Assembly (NCBI GenBank): GCA_036435485.1
Contig: CM071596.1
Span: 19,246,001-19,310,000, forward strand
DNA: 64,000 bases
Direction of reading: 5' to 3'
Source of the DNA: Saposhnikovia divaricata
Lineage: Eukaryota; Streptophyta; Magnoliopsida; Apiales; Apiaceae
Shown here in pieces: positions 21,116-35,720 of this stretch. The number at the start of each line of letters is the position of its first letter. The first letter of the stretch is position 1. The notes below the pieces were generated by a model, which worked only from the letters and a program-made list of their open reading frames with translations, made no database searches and had not been told where the DNA came from. Position numbers and translations under genes: made by a program.

Positions 21116-22050
21116 CATTGGATGATCTTTTGAGAGGAAAGATTGCGAAAAGCTTCGGTGATGAACATACACCGAAGAACAATGGAGGTGACCACGAAAT
21201 TGGGCCCGAGAAGGAGCTCAACAATCAAGGTATGGTGGATTATATCATATGGATGGGCTGGAAAATCGAGTCTCTAAAAAAAAATATACGAAAAGATGAA
21301 AAAATGGGAGAAAAAATCTTGGCTCATCGAAAAAAAGATGAAGAAGAAGGAAGGTTAGCCACAATCGCCTTTATTCTGGTCATTTGGTGGTAAAACGCAT
21401 AAAAGAAGAGATGTGGCTCTGAGGTCTTGGATAGAATGGCCAAAAAATAAGTGTTTCGGATACTATATTTCGACAGGAAAGAATCAGATTAGGGGTTCAG
21501 CAATGCGGGGTTCCGCGATCCAAAAGCTTCTCCAATCAGGTGCATCAATACATATAATAGAACCTACAAGGAACTGAATGTCCACATGTTGATGGAGATA
21601 AAGGCCATTTGGAAAGGTACCAGTTGAGAGGTTTAAGAGGTAAAGGCTGGAAAAGCCTCAATCTGGTGGTCGCACCCATGACAGAAGGTTCGACACAGAT
21701 GAACCCCCAGTTTCTCCGCTAGAAGGTTCCTTGAAGTCGAACCCCCAGTTTCTCAGTCAGAAGGCTCCTTGCAGATGAACCCCCAAATACTCAATTATGG
21801 AGAACGTACTCATGGTAAAAGGTACCCATAACCAGATGAACCCCAAATACTTAATTTTGGCATACGACATGGAAATTTTTATTATCAAAAGGTGGAGATT
21901 ATCAATCTAGGGGTTTAACCAGTTGGAGGTTAAGCTCTATCAAAGCTCCCTTTCAACAATTCTGGGGTTAAACAAGTCCAGGAGTTTCCATCAAAGATTA
22001 TGGAGCACAACACTAGTTCGCACCACAGCTCAATCCATGAAGAAGTAAAT

Positions 22051-22257
22051 GGGTGAACTTGAATGATGATGGGGGTACGAACACCATGATTGATGAGCTA
22101 TAGGTGAATCCCAGCGCAGATAAAGGTGCGAACCTCCTGATAAATGAGTAACAGGTGAACCCCAGTGCAGATAGGGGTACGACCCTCCTGACTGAAGGGG
22201 TACGGGTGAACCCAAATTGAAGCAGAGATGCGAACCCCATGATTAATGATCAGTATG
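22051..22257 (+). repeat. About four diverged 51-bp tandem repeats in element C
   Basis: Units begin GGTGAACYC, continue with AGATAAAGGTGCGAAC or similar, and end in CATGATTGATGAG-like sequence. Related GAACCCCCAG blocks occur at 21700-21790. Confidence 0.7.
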
Positions 22258-23047
22258 TAAACTTGGATGATGGAAAGGATATGGACTCCCTCATTGGTTT
22301 CCCATCAACATTTACCATGAGAACATGAATGAGCTGGAAGACTAAGCTTCCATGAAAAAGAGGTTTATTGGTGGGAGCAACCCGGACGGGGGTTCGATGA
22401 TGACATGTTCAAGGAGATAAGTCCTAGAACCCTGAGGCTTCACTTAACAGAAGCCCGAGTATGTTCAATAGACTGGGCAGGAAGCTTAATATGAAGCTTG
22501 TCAAATTAAAATATGGAAAAGATTGGTAAAAAGGACTCCCCCAAAAATGAGCTTCCTAGAAATGGGGTTCGTATACGATAGGTTCGATGAAGGAAGGTCC
22601 CTTGATCATAAGCAAGAAGCTGAATAATAAAAAGGCCCGCAATAAGCAAGAAGAACCCAGGAAGCAACCTGGAAAAGGGTTTAAGCATGGAAAATCCCAT
22701 TCAAAGGCTTTAAGCCAAAATGGAAAATTTTGAAACTCAATGTAGGGGTTCCACCATGGTAGTTGTGTCACTCCACATGAGAACCGCAAAAGAATTAATT
22801 AGTTCCTAAAGGGGATTCATCAAGAAAAAAACAATCTTGGCCATGTTTGGCCTCTTATGCAATACATGGGCGTTGCACAACTGGTGTGGGATACTCAAAT
22901 GGTTAAATCAAGGAAATGGTCAAAAGTAAACACCTCACTGTACGGGTATGATGGAAGCTCCATTCAGAATACTTGAGGAATCATGTTACCAGTAGCCCTA
23001 CTGATGGAACCCCATAAAGTGGTTCCAGTTTTTCGGGGGGTAGTACC

Positions 23048-26000
23048 TGTAACGTCCCGACTTCCCCATACTGAAAATATACTTTTTATAATAACATATA
23101 CTTTGATACAGGGAAATTTTAGAAAATTTCGGCATGAAGTATTCATAAATCGGACTATCCACCTGTAATTCAACCCAAACCAAATTCCAATTTAAAAATT
23201 ACAGTTAATACACCAACGATTCCCCACCGGGATCGATTCCAGGTTATGGTATGAAACAAGAATCTAAACCATACAAATTATTACAATTTCTTCTACTATT
23301 CTGATTTCAATAACTATACCGTTTAATCTACAGCTTAACTCCAATCCGTGCTTACCCGCTTTAGCTTCGAGATATATCCTGTAAAGGCTGCCTCATTGCT
23401 CTCATATGACTCGTACGATGTAGACATCCACCCTTATTCCTAACTGAAAGATTAGAGAAAATGAAGCAAAAGTGAGCCAAAGAATGCTCAGCAAGCGAAC
23501 AGTATAGTGAAACAACAATACTACAATGATTCATTGGTGAACATATCACTGACCAACTTATCTCAAAGGAATAATTCATAATTACAGAAGCTCAAGAACT
23601 TTAAGATATAACATTTTATTTAATTTAGGAAATGGAATAGAATTGGACTATTTTGCATTTTATTAATAAAAATAATAAGGTTAGGCTGCTGATCAGTCAC
23701 GCACTAACCCCGGACAAACGCACACAGCAATGTCCTTTAATGGATCCACGGCACACATTGGCCTTAATAACTTCTGACCACGAATCTGGTCCGACCCTTT
23801 ACGGTCCACATTTTAAAAAAACAACAGTCCAATCCTATAATCTGAACGTCAGGTGTCGGAACAATCGACCACCTCGACCAGCCAAGCACCCTGGAAACTC
23901 ACGTTTCAGGTTAACAACTCAAATCTCAAGAAGAGATGAGGTCTAGTAAAATTCTGACCTAGATATCGACAAGTTCGATATAGAGAAGGGTATTATCCCA
24001 TAATATCAGTGAAACAGGGACAACAATTTCAGCACTATTGAATGGGAATATGATAAACAACTATTCATATTTATTGAAAATTTAAGAGCAATAATATCAA
24101 CGACAAATCGAATTAATATAATGATCAAGTGACGAAAAACATGGTTCATTTGAGTGAAATGATTTACTTGCAACATGAATAACAACAGTTGTAATTATAA
24201 GATAAAGCAAGGGTATAGTCAAGTGCTAAGCATTTAATAAATTTACCAACACATTGTCAAGTTGAATCAACATAAGCGAATTAAGTAGTTTTAAAAATGA
24301 TCATTTGTAAAATAACTCCAAGACAATAAAATTGTAGGACAGGTTGAAGAAAACCTCTCCTAAAGGGTCTACTGGTGAAAAACCGTTACCAAGTTTAAAC
24401 TAACATGAGAGATTCGAATAGTTTAAAACGAAGATTTAAGAAATTCTCAATTACTTAAGGTCTCACTCATGTCAGCTAAGCACTTATAGGCTTCAGCTGC
24501 CAGAACCGGCATGACAAATATGAGTTTAAATAATTAAGAAGATCTCAATTCATTCTTGGTTTTAACCGTCACTGAGCAACACATGCCTCAACAACAGTAT
24601 AAACCTCGAATTAGTTTACAATAATTTGAAGAAAACACTCTTTGAAGAATATTATTAATGACGGGAAATATTTATATAAAATAATTTTTAAAAGAATCAA
24701 CACCTGAACAGTAGGTGAAGAGAATAAACAATGACAGAATAATTTTGAGAATGAGTGTTTGTAAATTAAAAGAAGAAGAATGTCACTAGAATAAAAATGA
24801 AAGGTATATACACTAGCAAAATGATTTGAAAGAACCATCGTATAATTAACAGAACACGTTTACATTATTCAGAATAAATATGAAGAGTATAATGGCTAGC
24901 AAGAAAGGATTTCAAAAGAACAAGTAAATAACACAAAAGATTTCACATCACTTGAACAATAAGTGAGGTATAATAAACTTGCAAACTAATTTGACAGAAA
25001 CGTTGTATAAATAACAGAAACAAACTTATCCCACTTGAACAATAAGCAGGGAATAGTACACTTGCCTCAATACATGAAGTTTCCAATTCCAATATCTCGA
25101 CTCTTTACTCTTTTTATATCCATCTCTCTTTTCTTATTCATTGGTCCCTACTGGATCATACATCTGTCCTTCTTCTGTAACTTGTCATCCTCTTCATGAC
25201 ACACTCGTCAACTTTGATAATCTTTCCATTCCTCAATATTCCATCTACATGTGCACTGGCTCTTACCGGCCTCATTTTGGTACCTACATAAAGGTAAAGT
25301 AATACTTCAGTACGCTTGTAACCTTAATCGTCTAACTCTATTCTACGCCAAACGCGTCCTATAACGCTTTACAGTTTATTACTTATAGCTCAAAATAATA
25401 ATGTATAATCACAAAAACCACGTAAGTACATAGCACGTAATATCAATTTACACTTTTATCTCTTTAACTTGTACCTCTTATTGATTTAAAATAACTCTTA
25501 TCTAATTATTATAATAATTACAAAATAATTCTAACAAAAAAAAATTGGACAGCACCTCCTTTAAAATATAACCTTCCCGGTCGAAATTTAACCGACACAA
25601 TCAAGCAACAAATACAACATAATTTCCCTGTACATTTGTTTTCTTGTATGGCTATGTAGTGCTTTCAAACGAGGAATGAACCATATATAGAATATGACTC
25701 GAAAACTAGTTATTACTTTAAAAACCAAAATCCCGTCCAAATATTAACTGTAATTTACCTAAACTATCATAGCTTGGAACTCTTCATCTCATGTAGTTAG
25801 TACTAATAAACAACTCTACACCTGGTCCAGAATAATCAAACATATTTTTATTAGTATACATGTTTACACTGAAACATAACTCCATTACGGTGGCTAAGAC
25901 TAAAAACGAGCATCATATAGCTCTGAAATCTACCGCTGGATATTCTTCCCAATAATTACTATATTACACACCCTATCAGCTCCTTCCGCTCAGTACGTTT

Positions 26001-27857
26001 ACCAAATCACCTCCCTTCCCATGACAACCACTCATTTAACGGTAACGGAATTTAATCTATCACAACATATGTCTCCAAGTGAGGTTCCATTCATCTCTGT
26101 CTATCCAATTAAATCTCGTACTAGTTTGTACTCGAGCATTTACATACATACATATTGGCACTCCCTTAATAAACCAAATTACCCAATTCATATAAACCAT
26201 GTTTCCCTACATTTACACAAAATCAAGCATACCGAAAATTTCACCACACAATAAACCGACAAACTATTACGATTTCGATAATCAATTATAGCACACACCA
26301 TGACTCACCGCAGTTTCCCCTGAACTGAACCACCCAAATTTGAACCACAGTAGCTCGACTACAAGGAACAAAAGAAACAGAACACGGGCTGCTATGCTCT
26401 TTCCATAAAACTTTAAACCAACCAAGCTAACCACACATTTAACTATTCGACTACAAGAAATCAAGGCACCAGAGATTAGCATAGAATCACGCCGAACAAC
26501 AGCTCGAAAGCAAGCAGAACAGGACAGGCTGCGTCAAAATTTTTAGAGAAATAAACCAAGCAAACCAACTCTTGACCACCCACCCTACCTTCGACTTAAC
26601 CAGCAAAATTGCAGCTTAAATTCACGCATAAAACAAAGATTAAAACAGCTAACAAAGCTTCTTCTAACATCAGTCCAAAATAATAACGACCCAACTTGAA
26701 TCAGTTCACATAGTTGTTAACCAACACCAAAACTCAAAACTCAACTAACAATCAGCGACATTTGCGATTAACAAGGAAAACTTTGATTACAAAACCCACT
26801 GCAATAAAACACCCAGCATACATACACACGCACTGTATTGATTTCACGAACCCACACACACCTGTTATACCTACTTCAAACCACAGCACAGAGGATCGAC
26901 ACACCAGGGACGCAGTAATGATGAACCCAGCAAGGTTAGAATATAGACTCTCGTATTTTATAATACACCCAGACGAAGTACAACACAGGGGAAAGCTAAC
27001 CCACCACACAACAACATACGGCTGAGCAACTCACGCCACAAACTAACACCTCTAGCAAATACACACGCACACACGCTGCTCTACACTCACATACTACGTT
27101 CGTAACTGACACAGACGAAGGAGAGATTTTGAGATTGTGTAAGAGAAGAGATGACTCGGTAAAAGTCGAGAGAGGGAGAGAATTTTCCAGAATGCTCGAG
27201 AGAACACGCCCAAAAACAGAGCTGAAGAACTGGGTTTGGGAAAATGAGATGAAATTAGGGATTTAAATGATTAAAAGGTGCTTTAGTAAATCAATAATAC
27301 TGAAAACAAAATATAAATCAATTAATTAAAAATTGAATTTAAATGGAAAATAAATGAAAAATAAATCTTTTCATTTTTTTTAAAATAAGGAGTACAAAAT
27401 TACGGACACCCACATATTTTTAAAATATCTTTAGGATAAAAATGAATTAAATATGAATTTTACAAGTTTTGATCCTTTAAAAGAAATAAAACTCCTAAAA
27501 TCATTTTAAAATATTTAAATACCCAAAATAATACATCCAATAATTTTAAAAACTAAATATTTACACAAAGATAATATTACAAAAGATTTCATGATTTTTA
27601 ACAACTTCTATGATTTTATAAAAATCGCAAAAGATCAATACTGCACATTTTAATAGATTTTAATCATAAAAATTCAAATAAAAATAAAATAAAATGCACG
27701 GACTCGCATTTCTCATATACATCATCATATAAGCATGTATACATGATGTCACCTATATTTAACCTAAAAAAAAAAAAAAAAAAATTCACATCGTATAATC
27801 CACATTTAACATTAAATAACAATATTTATAATTACGATATTTTTCTAGGGCGTTATA
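23048..27857 (-). repeat. LARD1 3' LTR
   Basis: The plus strand reads TGTAACGTCCCG at 23048 and ends GGGCGTTATA at 27857. On the element strand the termini are TATAACGCCC...GGGACGTTACA, so the 5' dinucleotide is TA, not TG, in both LTR copies. Small ORFs inside are duplicated in the other LTR and have no recognised domain. Confidence 0.95.
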
Positions 27858-27893
27858 TCCTTCCCCCCTTAATAGGATTCTGTCCTCAGAATC
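27858..27893 (-). promoter_or_regulatory. LARD1 polypurine tract with upstream stem-loop
   Basis: On the minus strand a 7-bp perfect stem GATTCTG/CAGAATC with loop AGGA (27893-27876) is followed by CTATTAAGGGGGGAAGGA. The purine-rich part primes plus-strand synthesis at the 3' LTR. The same layout, with a compensating base-pair change, occurs in LARD2 at 46732-46766. Confidence 0.85.
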
Positions 27894-30889
27894 GACGGTG
27901 AGAAAACATATGACGGTATTCTCAAACATTTCTCTTTCAATTTCCAAGTCATTCCTTCCACTTTATCATTCCTTTATATCAATTCACATATCGATAGGCT
28001 TATCCTGTAGGCCTTCGAATTTCTAATATAAACTTAATCCTTTGGTTTGCATGTCTCGTTAATTCTAGATACTGATCACTCGCACGTGACGATCCTTTTC
28101 TACTGAAAATCGGACATGAACTATTCGTATAATGGGCTATGCCCTGTACACAACGCCTCAAGTACTAACCTCAATCATTCATAATAATTCATTCATATAC
28201 AATACTGAACCAAAACCTGCCTTAACCTGCCGCAAATATATAAGTGAAGAAATCTGTCTTGACTTGAAGTAAACATGTAAATAATTAAATCTTTAAAACG
28301 AAATTCACGTGACTAAAACAATTCCCTGTAACGCCCCAGATAAAACTCTGAGAAAAAGAATATCAAGAAATCCCCCAATCATTCTTACTCCCCTTTCAAC
28401 GTGCAATGTTACTCGAGGAGGGAATAACTGGGAAACTTCTGTCTATCCTTAATCCCATTGTTTTACTAAGTAACCTTTTCGAAACTAATAACCATTTACC
28501 TTGACACATATATATCTTACAGATCGTCAAAATTTAAACTCTACACATTATAACTCCCATATTTATAAATAACTCATTTCCTTGAACTATTTCATCTTCT
28601 ACATTCATCCGCTTCACGTTCTGCTTCCGTCAACTCCGCTTGATACTTCCTACTTTCCTCTAACGATTCATTCGCAATAATCTAGACCTTTGGATATTCC
28701 ATCTATAACTTCCCAAATTCATTGAACATTTCCTTGAGCATTGTATGCCTATTTAATCTTTTCTGGTTCATCCGATTGCACTGATACTTGAGCAGTTTTC
28801 GATCTCTTCTTTCACTCCTAAAAGCTTTCACCTTTATCCATTCATTTCTTGACTGCTACGCTTGTCTACTGTTGTAGATATTTTGGTAAAATCTTTGACA
28901 ATCCTTCAATAATTCCTAGCTGGTCCTTCAAAGTTTTCGATCTCCGCTAGCATCTTAGGTTGTTCCTAATTCATTTCTGTTTCGTCATCACGACATTTAC
29001 TTCGATCCTTTCGTCATATCTTGAAAATGTATTTCTTCCAATTGCAAAGATCATACTTAGTAATCATATACATGTCCTTTCTATATCTTCAAATATCTTG
29101 TTATGTCTTCCGATCTTAAATCCTTGAACTTGATTACATTCCTGGATTTCAAAATCTCCTAGGTCTTACATTCCTTTCCAGTCAAATTTTCACATCCTCT
29201 ATTAACACAATTCTTGAAAATTTCCTGGTTTTCTGTCTTCCTTTTCTTACCGTCTCGTTCCATATGCGTAAACTCACTCTTACTCTTAATATTAGTGATC
29301 CTCTGACTATATTCGCACAAGTTATTAACTCCACACAATCACTTTACTTCCTTATCCAAAGCTTCAATCCTTGCTAAAATTCCTTACAAACGAACCGTCC
29401 CACTCTACCTTGTCTTACTCAAGTTATCCCATTCCGTCTCTAACTTTTATATCTGACAATTTATCTCCAACATCCAAATTCCTGTAATATCTTATCTACT
29501 GTATCCATAGTGAAAATATATAATAAGCAAGTGTTCTTCAACAATCTTTCCTCCACGATAACCTTCACATACCAAATATATCAATCCTCACTATATTTTC
29601 GACTTTAACAAAATTATCATTTCATGTCCTTATCATCTACTCCTTAACCATAATCAGTTTCTCCGTATTGTTGAATTTTGTACGTGTTTTGTCAATCCAC
29701 TGCGTAATTTAACTTGATATTCACTCTCTGCTTTAACTTCAATTCTCAAGCCTGCTCATCAAATTTTCATTCGACGTAAATATACCTTGTACCACTTAGA
29801 GGTCATTGTTTCCATCTTTACTACTCTCAATCACTGATAGCTTTAGGATTCATAAAGGTTTATAATGAAAGAAATCAATAAACTGGACAGGTGTTAGCAG
29901 GCATGAATATAAGATGAGTTTTGTTTGAAAAAGGAATTTTTGTAAAAGGATTTAACCGAGAGATCAATATGATCATTGAACTATTTCCAGGTTGCATTTG
30001 TCACTTAGGTCAACCACCATAGTACAAAAAGTGGCCAGCCTTCAGTACTTTCATGACAAACACAATCAGTGGCGTCCCACCAGACTTCTATCACATAGAT
30101 AGATGTCCCTGGATCCCCTATATACATAGGGTTGTTCATCCCAGTCAGAATAAATAAGGTTAAGAATTCAAAGAGAACAAAAAGAATTCAAAAGTTTCAA
30201 AAGTTTATATATTTACAATATTGAATAAGGAATATCAAATATTCGGGGAAGATAGAAAGAATTCAAGGATCTCAATAATTTATATGCATAATGTTGAATC
30301 AAGTTATCCCCTGGAAAATAGAGGCATCTCTGAAAAATAGGAATATGTTTAAATGAATCTAAAAAAAAATTTCGTCATCAATTGAAATATAGTTGATCAT
30401 CAAAGGTGATGGGGTATTATCAAAATAAGAAGAAACAGAAAGGAAGGTTGAATCGAATCTCCTTAATCAATAAACTAAATGAAATCAACTGCTAGTAATG
30501 AATAACCACGCCATTCCTCTGACCCATGCCAGTAATCGCATTTCACATCTTGTTTTCAATCCTTTCGCACTTTCTATATCACTCGCGGGGTAACTAAAGT
30601 CGCAAAAGAAATTCTAGAACATACACGAAGGTCTACACGTGACATCCTCCAAGCTGGTAACTCCGATCGTCTATTTAACGTAGGCGGCGTCGAATCAACT
30701 ACCTCGTCCAAAGTCGTACCTTCATATGAATCGAATTCTGGCTCGCGCGATATGTCGAAATACTAACTAACGTCACAACCGTTGTCCTAATAACCTAAGG
30801 CGAATCTTATCCTAAATCGTTCTATCTAACGTCCCACTTAAATACCTATACTTAATTATCCTAACTTGTTTCAGTGACCATAACCTGTC

Positions 30890-30901
30890 GCTCTGATACC
30901 A
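30890..30901 (-). other. LARD1 primer-binding site (initiator tRNA-Met)
   Basis: The minus strand reads TGGTATCAGAGC three bases after the 5' LTR, an exact match to the plant iMet primer consensus. Confidence 0.95.
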
Positions 30902-30904
30902 ACC

Positions 30905-33900
30905 TGTAACGTCCCGACTTCCCCATACTGAAAATATACTTTTTATAATAACATATACTTTGATACAGGGAAATTTTAGAAAATTTCGGCATGAAGTATT
31001 CATAAATCGGACTATCCACCTGTAATTCAACCCAAACCAAATTCCAATTTAAAAATTACAGTTAATACACCAACGATTCCCCACCGGGATCGATTCCAGG
31101 TTATGGTATGAAACAAGAATCTAAACCATACAAATTATTACAATTTCTTCTACTATTCTGATTTCAATAACTATACCGTTTAATCTACAGCTTAACTCCA
31201 ATCCGTGCTTACCCGCTTTAGCTTCGAGATATATCCTGTAAAGGCTGCCTCATTGCTCTCATATGACTCGTACGATGTAGACATCCACCCTTATTCCTAA
31301 CTGAAAGATTAGAGAAAATGAAGCAAAAGTGAGCCAAAGAATGCTCAGCAAGCGAACAGTATAGTGAAACAACAATACTACAATGATTCATTGGTGAACA
31401 TATCACTGACCAACTTATCTCAAAGGAATAATTCATAATTACAGAAGCTCAAGAACTTTAAGATATAACATTTTATTTAATTTAGGAAATGGAATAGAAT
31501 TGGACTATTTTGCATTTTATTAATAAAAATAATAAGGTTAGGCTGCTGATCAGTCACGCACTAACCCCGGACAAACGCACACAGCAATGTCCTTTAATGG
31601 ATCCACGGCACACATTGGCCTTAATAACTTCTGACCACGAATCTGGTTCGACCCTTTACGGTCCACATTTTAAAAAAACAACAGTCCAATCCTATAATCT
31701 GAACGTCAGGTGTCGGAACAATCGACCACCTCGACCAGCCAAGCACCCTGGAAACTCACGTTTCAGGTTAACAACTCAAATCTCAAGAAGAGATGAGGTC
31801 TAGTAAAATTCTGACCTAGATATCGACAAGTTCGATATAGAGAAGGGTATTATTCCATAATATCAGTGAAACAGGGACAACAATTTCAGCACTATTGAAT
31901 GGGAATATGATAAACAACTATTCATATTTATTGAAAATTTAAGAGCAATAATATCAACGACAAATCGAATTAATATAATGATCAAGTGACGAAAAACATG
32001 GTTCATTTGAGTGAAATGATTTACTTGCAACATGAATAACAACAGTTGTAATTATAAGATAAAGCAAGGGTATAGTCAAGTGCTAAGCATTTAATAAATT
32101 TACCAACACATTGTCAAGTTGAATCAACATAAGCGAATTAAGTAGTTTTAAAAATGATCATTTGTAAGATAACTCCAAGACAATAAAATTGTAGGACACG
32201 TTGAAGAAAACCTCTCCTAAAGGGTCTACTGGTGAAAAACCGTTACCAAGTTTAAACTAACATGAGAGATTCGAATAGTTTAAAACGAAGATTTAAGAAA
32301 TTCTCAATTACTTAAGGTCTCACTCATGTCAGCTAAGCACTTATAGGCTTCAGCTGCCAGAACCGGCATGACAAATATGAGTTTAAATAATTAAGAAGAT
32401 CTCAATTCATTCTTGGTTTTAACCGTCACTGAGCAACACATGCCTCAACAACAGTATAAACCTCGAATTAGTTTACAATAATTTGAAGAAAACACTCTTT
32501 GAAGAATATTATTAATGACGGGAAATATTTATATAAAATAATTTTTAAAAGAATCAACACCTGAACAGTAGGTGAAGAGAATAAACAATGACAGAATAAT
32601 TTTGAGAATGAGTGTTTGTAAATTAAAAGAAGAAGAATGTCACTAGAATAAAAATGAAAGGTATATACACTAGCAAAATGATTTGAAAGAACCATCGTAT
32701 AATTAACAGAACACGTTTACATTATTCAGAATAAATATGAAGAGTATAATGGCTAACAAGAAAGGATTTCAAAAGAACAAGTAAATAACACAAAAGATTT
32801 CACATCACTTGAACAATAAGTGAGGTATAATAAACTTGCAAACTAATTTGACAGAAACGTTGTATAAATAACAGAAACAAACTTATCCCACTTGAACAAT
32901 AAGCAGGGAATAGTACACTTGCCTCAATACATGAAGTTTCCAATTCCAATATCTCGACTCTTTACTCTTTTTATATCCATCTCTCTTTTCTTATTCATTG
33001 GTCCCTACTGGATCATACATCTGTCCTTCTTCTGTAACTTGTCATCCTCTTCATGACACACTCGTCAACTTTGATAATCTTTCCATTCCTCAATATTCCA
33101 TCTACATGTGCACTGGCTCTTACCGGCCTCATTTTGGTACCTACATAAAGGTAAAGTAATACTTCAGTACGCTTGTAACCTTAATCGTCTAACTCTATTC
33201 TACGCCAAACGCGTCCTATAACGCTTTACAGTTTATTACTTATAGCTCAAAATAATAATGTATAATCACAAAAACCACGTAAGTACATAGCACGTAATAT
33301 CAATTTACACTTTTATCTCTTTAACTTGTACCTCTTATTGATTTAAAATAACTCTTATCTAATTATTATAATAATTACAAAATAATTCTAACAAAAAAAA
33401 ATTGGACAGCACCTCCTTTAAAATATAACCTTCCCGGTCGAAATTTAACCGACACAATCAAGCAACAAATACAACATAATTTCCCTGTACATTTGTTTTC
33501 TTGTATGGCTATGTAGTGCTTTCAAACGAGGAATGAACCATATATAGAATATGACTCGAAAACTAGTTATTACTTTAAAAACCAAAATCCCGTCCAAATA
33601 TTAACTGTAATTTACCTAAACTATCATAGCTTGGAACTCTTCATCTCATGTAGTTAGTACTAATAAACAACTCTACACCTGGTCCAGAATAATCAAACAT
33701 ATTTTTATTAGTATACATGTTTACACTGAAACATAACTCCATTACGGTGGCTAAGACTAAAAACGAGCATCATATAGCTCTGAAATCTACCGCTGGATAT
33801 TCTTCCCAATAATTACTATATTACACACCCTATCAGCTCCTTCCGCTCAGTACGTTTACCAAATCACCTCCCTTCCCATGACAACCACTCATTTAACGGT

Positions 33901-35715
33901 AACGGAATTTAATCTATCACAACATATGTCTCCAAGTGAGGTTCCATTCATCTCTGTCTATCCAATTAAATCTCGTACTAGTTTGTACTCGAGCATTTAC
34001 ATACATACATACTGGCACTCCCTTAATAAACCAAATTACCCAATTCATATAAACCATGTTTCCCTACATTTACACAAAATCAAGCATACCGAAAATTTCA
34101 CCACACAATAAACCGACAAACTATTACGATTTCGATAATCAATTATAGCACACACCATGACTCACCGCAGTTTCCCCTGAACTGAACCACCCAAATTTGA
34201 ACCACAGTAGCTCGACTACAAGGAACAAAAGAAACAGAACACGGGCTGCTATGCTCTTTCCATAAAACTTTAAACCAACCAAGCTAACCACACATTTAAC
34301 TATTCGACTACAAGAAATCAAGGCACCAGAGATTAGCATAGAATCACGCCGAACAACAGCTCGAAAGCAAGCAGAACAGGACAGGCTGCGTCAAAATTTT
34401 TAGAGAAATAAACCAAGCAAACCAACTCTTGACCACCCACCCTACCTTCGACTTAACCAGCAAAATTGCAGCTTAAATTCACGCATAAAACAAAGATTAA
34501 AACAGCTAACAAAGCTTCTTCTAACATCAGTCCAAAATAATAACGACCCAACTTGAATCAGTTCACATAGTTGTTAACCAACACCAAAACTCAAAACTCA
34601 ACTAACAATCAGCGACATTTGCGATTAACAAGGAAAACTTTGATTACAAAACCCACTGCAATAAAACACCCAGCATACATACACACGCACTGTATTGATT
34701 TCACGAACCCACACACACCTGTTATACCTACTTCAAACCACAGCACAGAGGATCGACACACCAGGGACGCAGTAATGATGAACCCAGCAAGGTTAGAATA
34801 TAGACTCTCGTATTTTATAATACACCCAGACGAAGTACAACACAGGGGAAAGCTAACCCACCACACAACAACATACGGCTGAGCAACTCACGCCACAAAC
34901 TAACACCTCTAGCAAATACACACGCACACACACTGCTCTACACTCACATACTACGTTCGTAACTGACACAGACGAAGGAGAGATTTTGAGATTGTGTAAG
35001 AGAAGAGATGACTCGGTAAAAGTCGAGAGAGGGAGAGAATTTTCCAGAATGCTCGAGAGAACACGCCCAAAAACAGAGCTGAAGAACTGGGTTTGGGAAA
35101 ATGAGATGAAATTAGGGATTTAAATGATTAAAAGGTGCTTTAGTAAATCAATAATACTGAAAACAAAATATAAATCAATTAATTAAAAATTGAATTTAAA
35201 TGGAAAATAAATGAAAAATAAATCTTTTCATTTTTTTTTAAAATAAGGAGTACAAAATTACGAACACCCACATATTTTTAAAATATCTTTAGGATAAAAA
35301 TGAATTAAATATGAATTTTACAAGTTTTGATCCTTTAAAAGAAATAAAACTCCTAAAATCATTTTAAAATATTTAAATACCCAAAATAATACATCCAATA
35401 ATTTTAAAAACTAAATATTTACACAAAGATAATATTACAAAAGATTTCATGATTTTTAACAACTTCTATGATTTTATAAAAATCGCAAAAGATCAATACT
35501 GCACATTTTAATAGATTTTAATCATAAAAATTCAAATAAAAATAAAATAAAATGCACAGACTCGCATTTCTCATATACATCATCATATAAGCATGTATAC
35601 ATGATGTCACCTATATTTAACCTAAAAAAAAAAAAAAAAAAATTCACATCGTATAATCCACATTTAACATTAAATAACAATATTTATAATTACGATATTT
35701 TTCTAGGGCGTTATA
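30905..35715 (-). repeat. LARD1 5' LTR
   Basis: It is almost identical to 23048-27857. Visible differences include C/T in the GGTCCGACC/GGTTCGACC word, A/G in TTTGTAAAATAAC/TTTGTAAGATAAC, and a one-base longer T run near 35228. Near identity of two 4.8-kb copies indicates recent insertion. Confidence 0.95.
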
Positions 35716-35720
35716 GTACC

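Larger units (their letters stand above)
21095..23047 (+). other. Element C internal region, block 1 (non-coding)
   Basis: A 91-codon ORF (21118-21393, starting 24 nt after the LTR end) is Lys/Glu-rich and without a recognised domain; it could be a residual gag start. The rest has no coding potential. It ends with GTACC (23043-23047), the target duplicated by LARD1. Confidence 0.6.
27858..30904 (-). other. LARD1 internal region (3.05 kb, non-coding)
   Basis: No ORF of 60 codons or more. The segment at about 29950-30112 is similar, in the reverse orientation, to 46281-46432 of LARD2 (shared words TCTATGTGATAGAAGTCT and AAGGCTGGCC), showing common ancestry. A TGTAACGCCCC word at 28327 resembles LTR termini but has no partner. 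Confidence 0.8.
23048..35715 (-). mobile_element. LARD1: complete large retrotransposon derivative (12.67 kb)
   Basis: Two direct repeats of 4.81 kb (23048-27857 and 30905-35715) flank a 3.05-kb internal region with an iMet PBS next to one LTR and a purine tract next to the other. Both place it on the minus strand. The target duplication GTACC is exact (23043-23047 and 35716-35720). About ten substitutions and one T-run length difference separate the LTRs by eye. No protein domain is visible. LTRs of 4-5 kb around a 3-kb non-coding interior match the LARD class, which depends on proteins of an autonomous relative. Confidence 0.95.

Noticed and set aside
22013..22240. Two overlapping minus-strand ORFs with repeated FTYSS/SPV-like units
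   Set aside because: They arise from the 51-bp tandem repeats of element C and have no domain.
28327..28337. TGTAACGCCCC as an extra LTR start inside LARD1
   Set aside because: No matching end, PBS, PPT or second copy nearby.
23361..34882. Pairs of identical small ORFs in the two LARD1 LTRs (for example 23653-23946 and 31510-31803)
   Set aside because: Identity reflects LTR duplication. No domain, start context or codon pattern supports coding.
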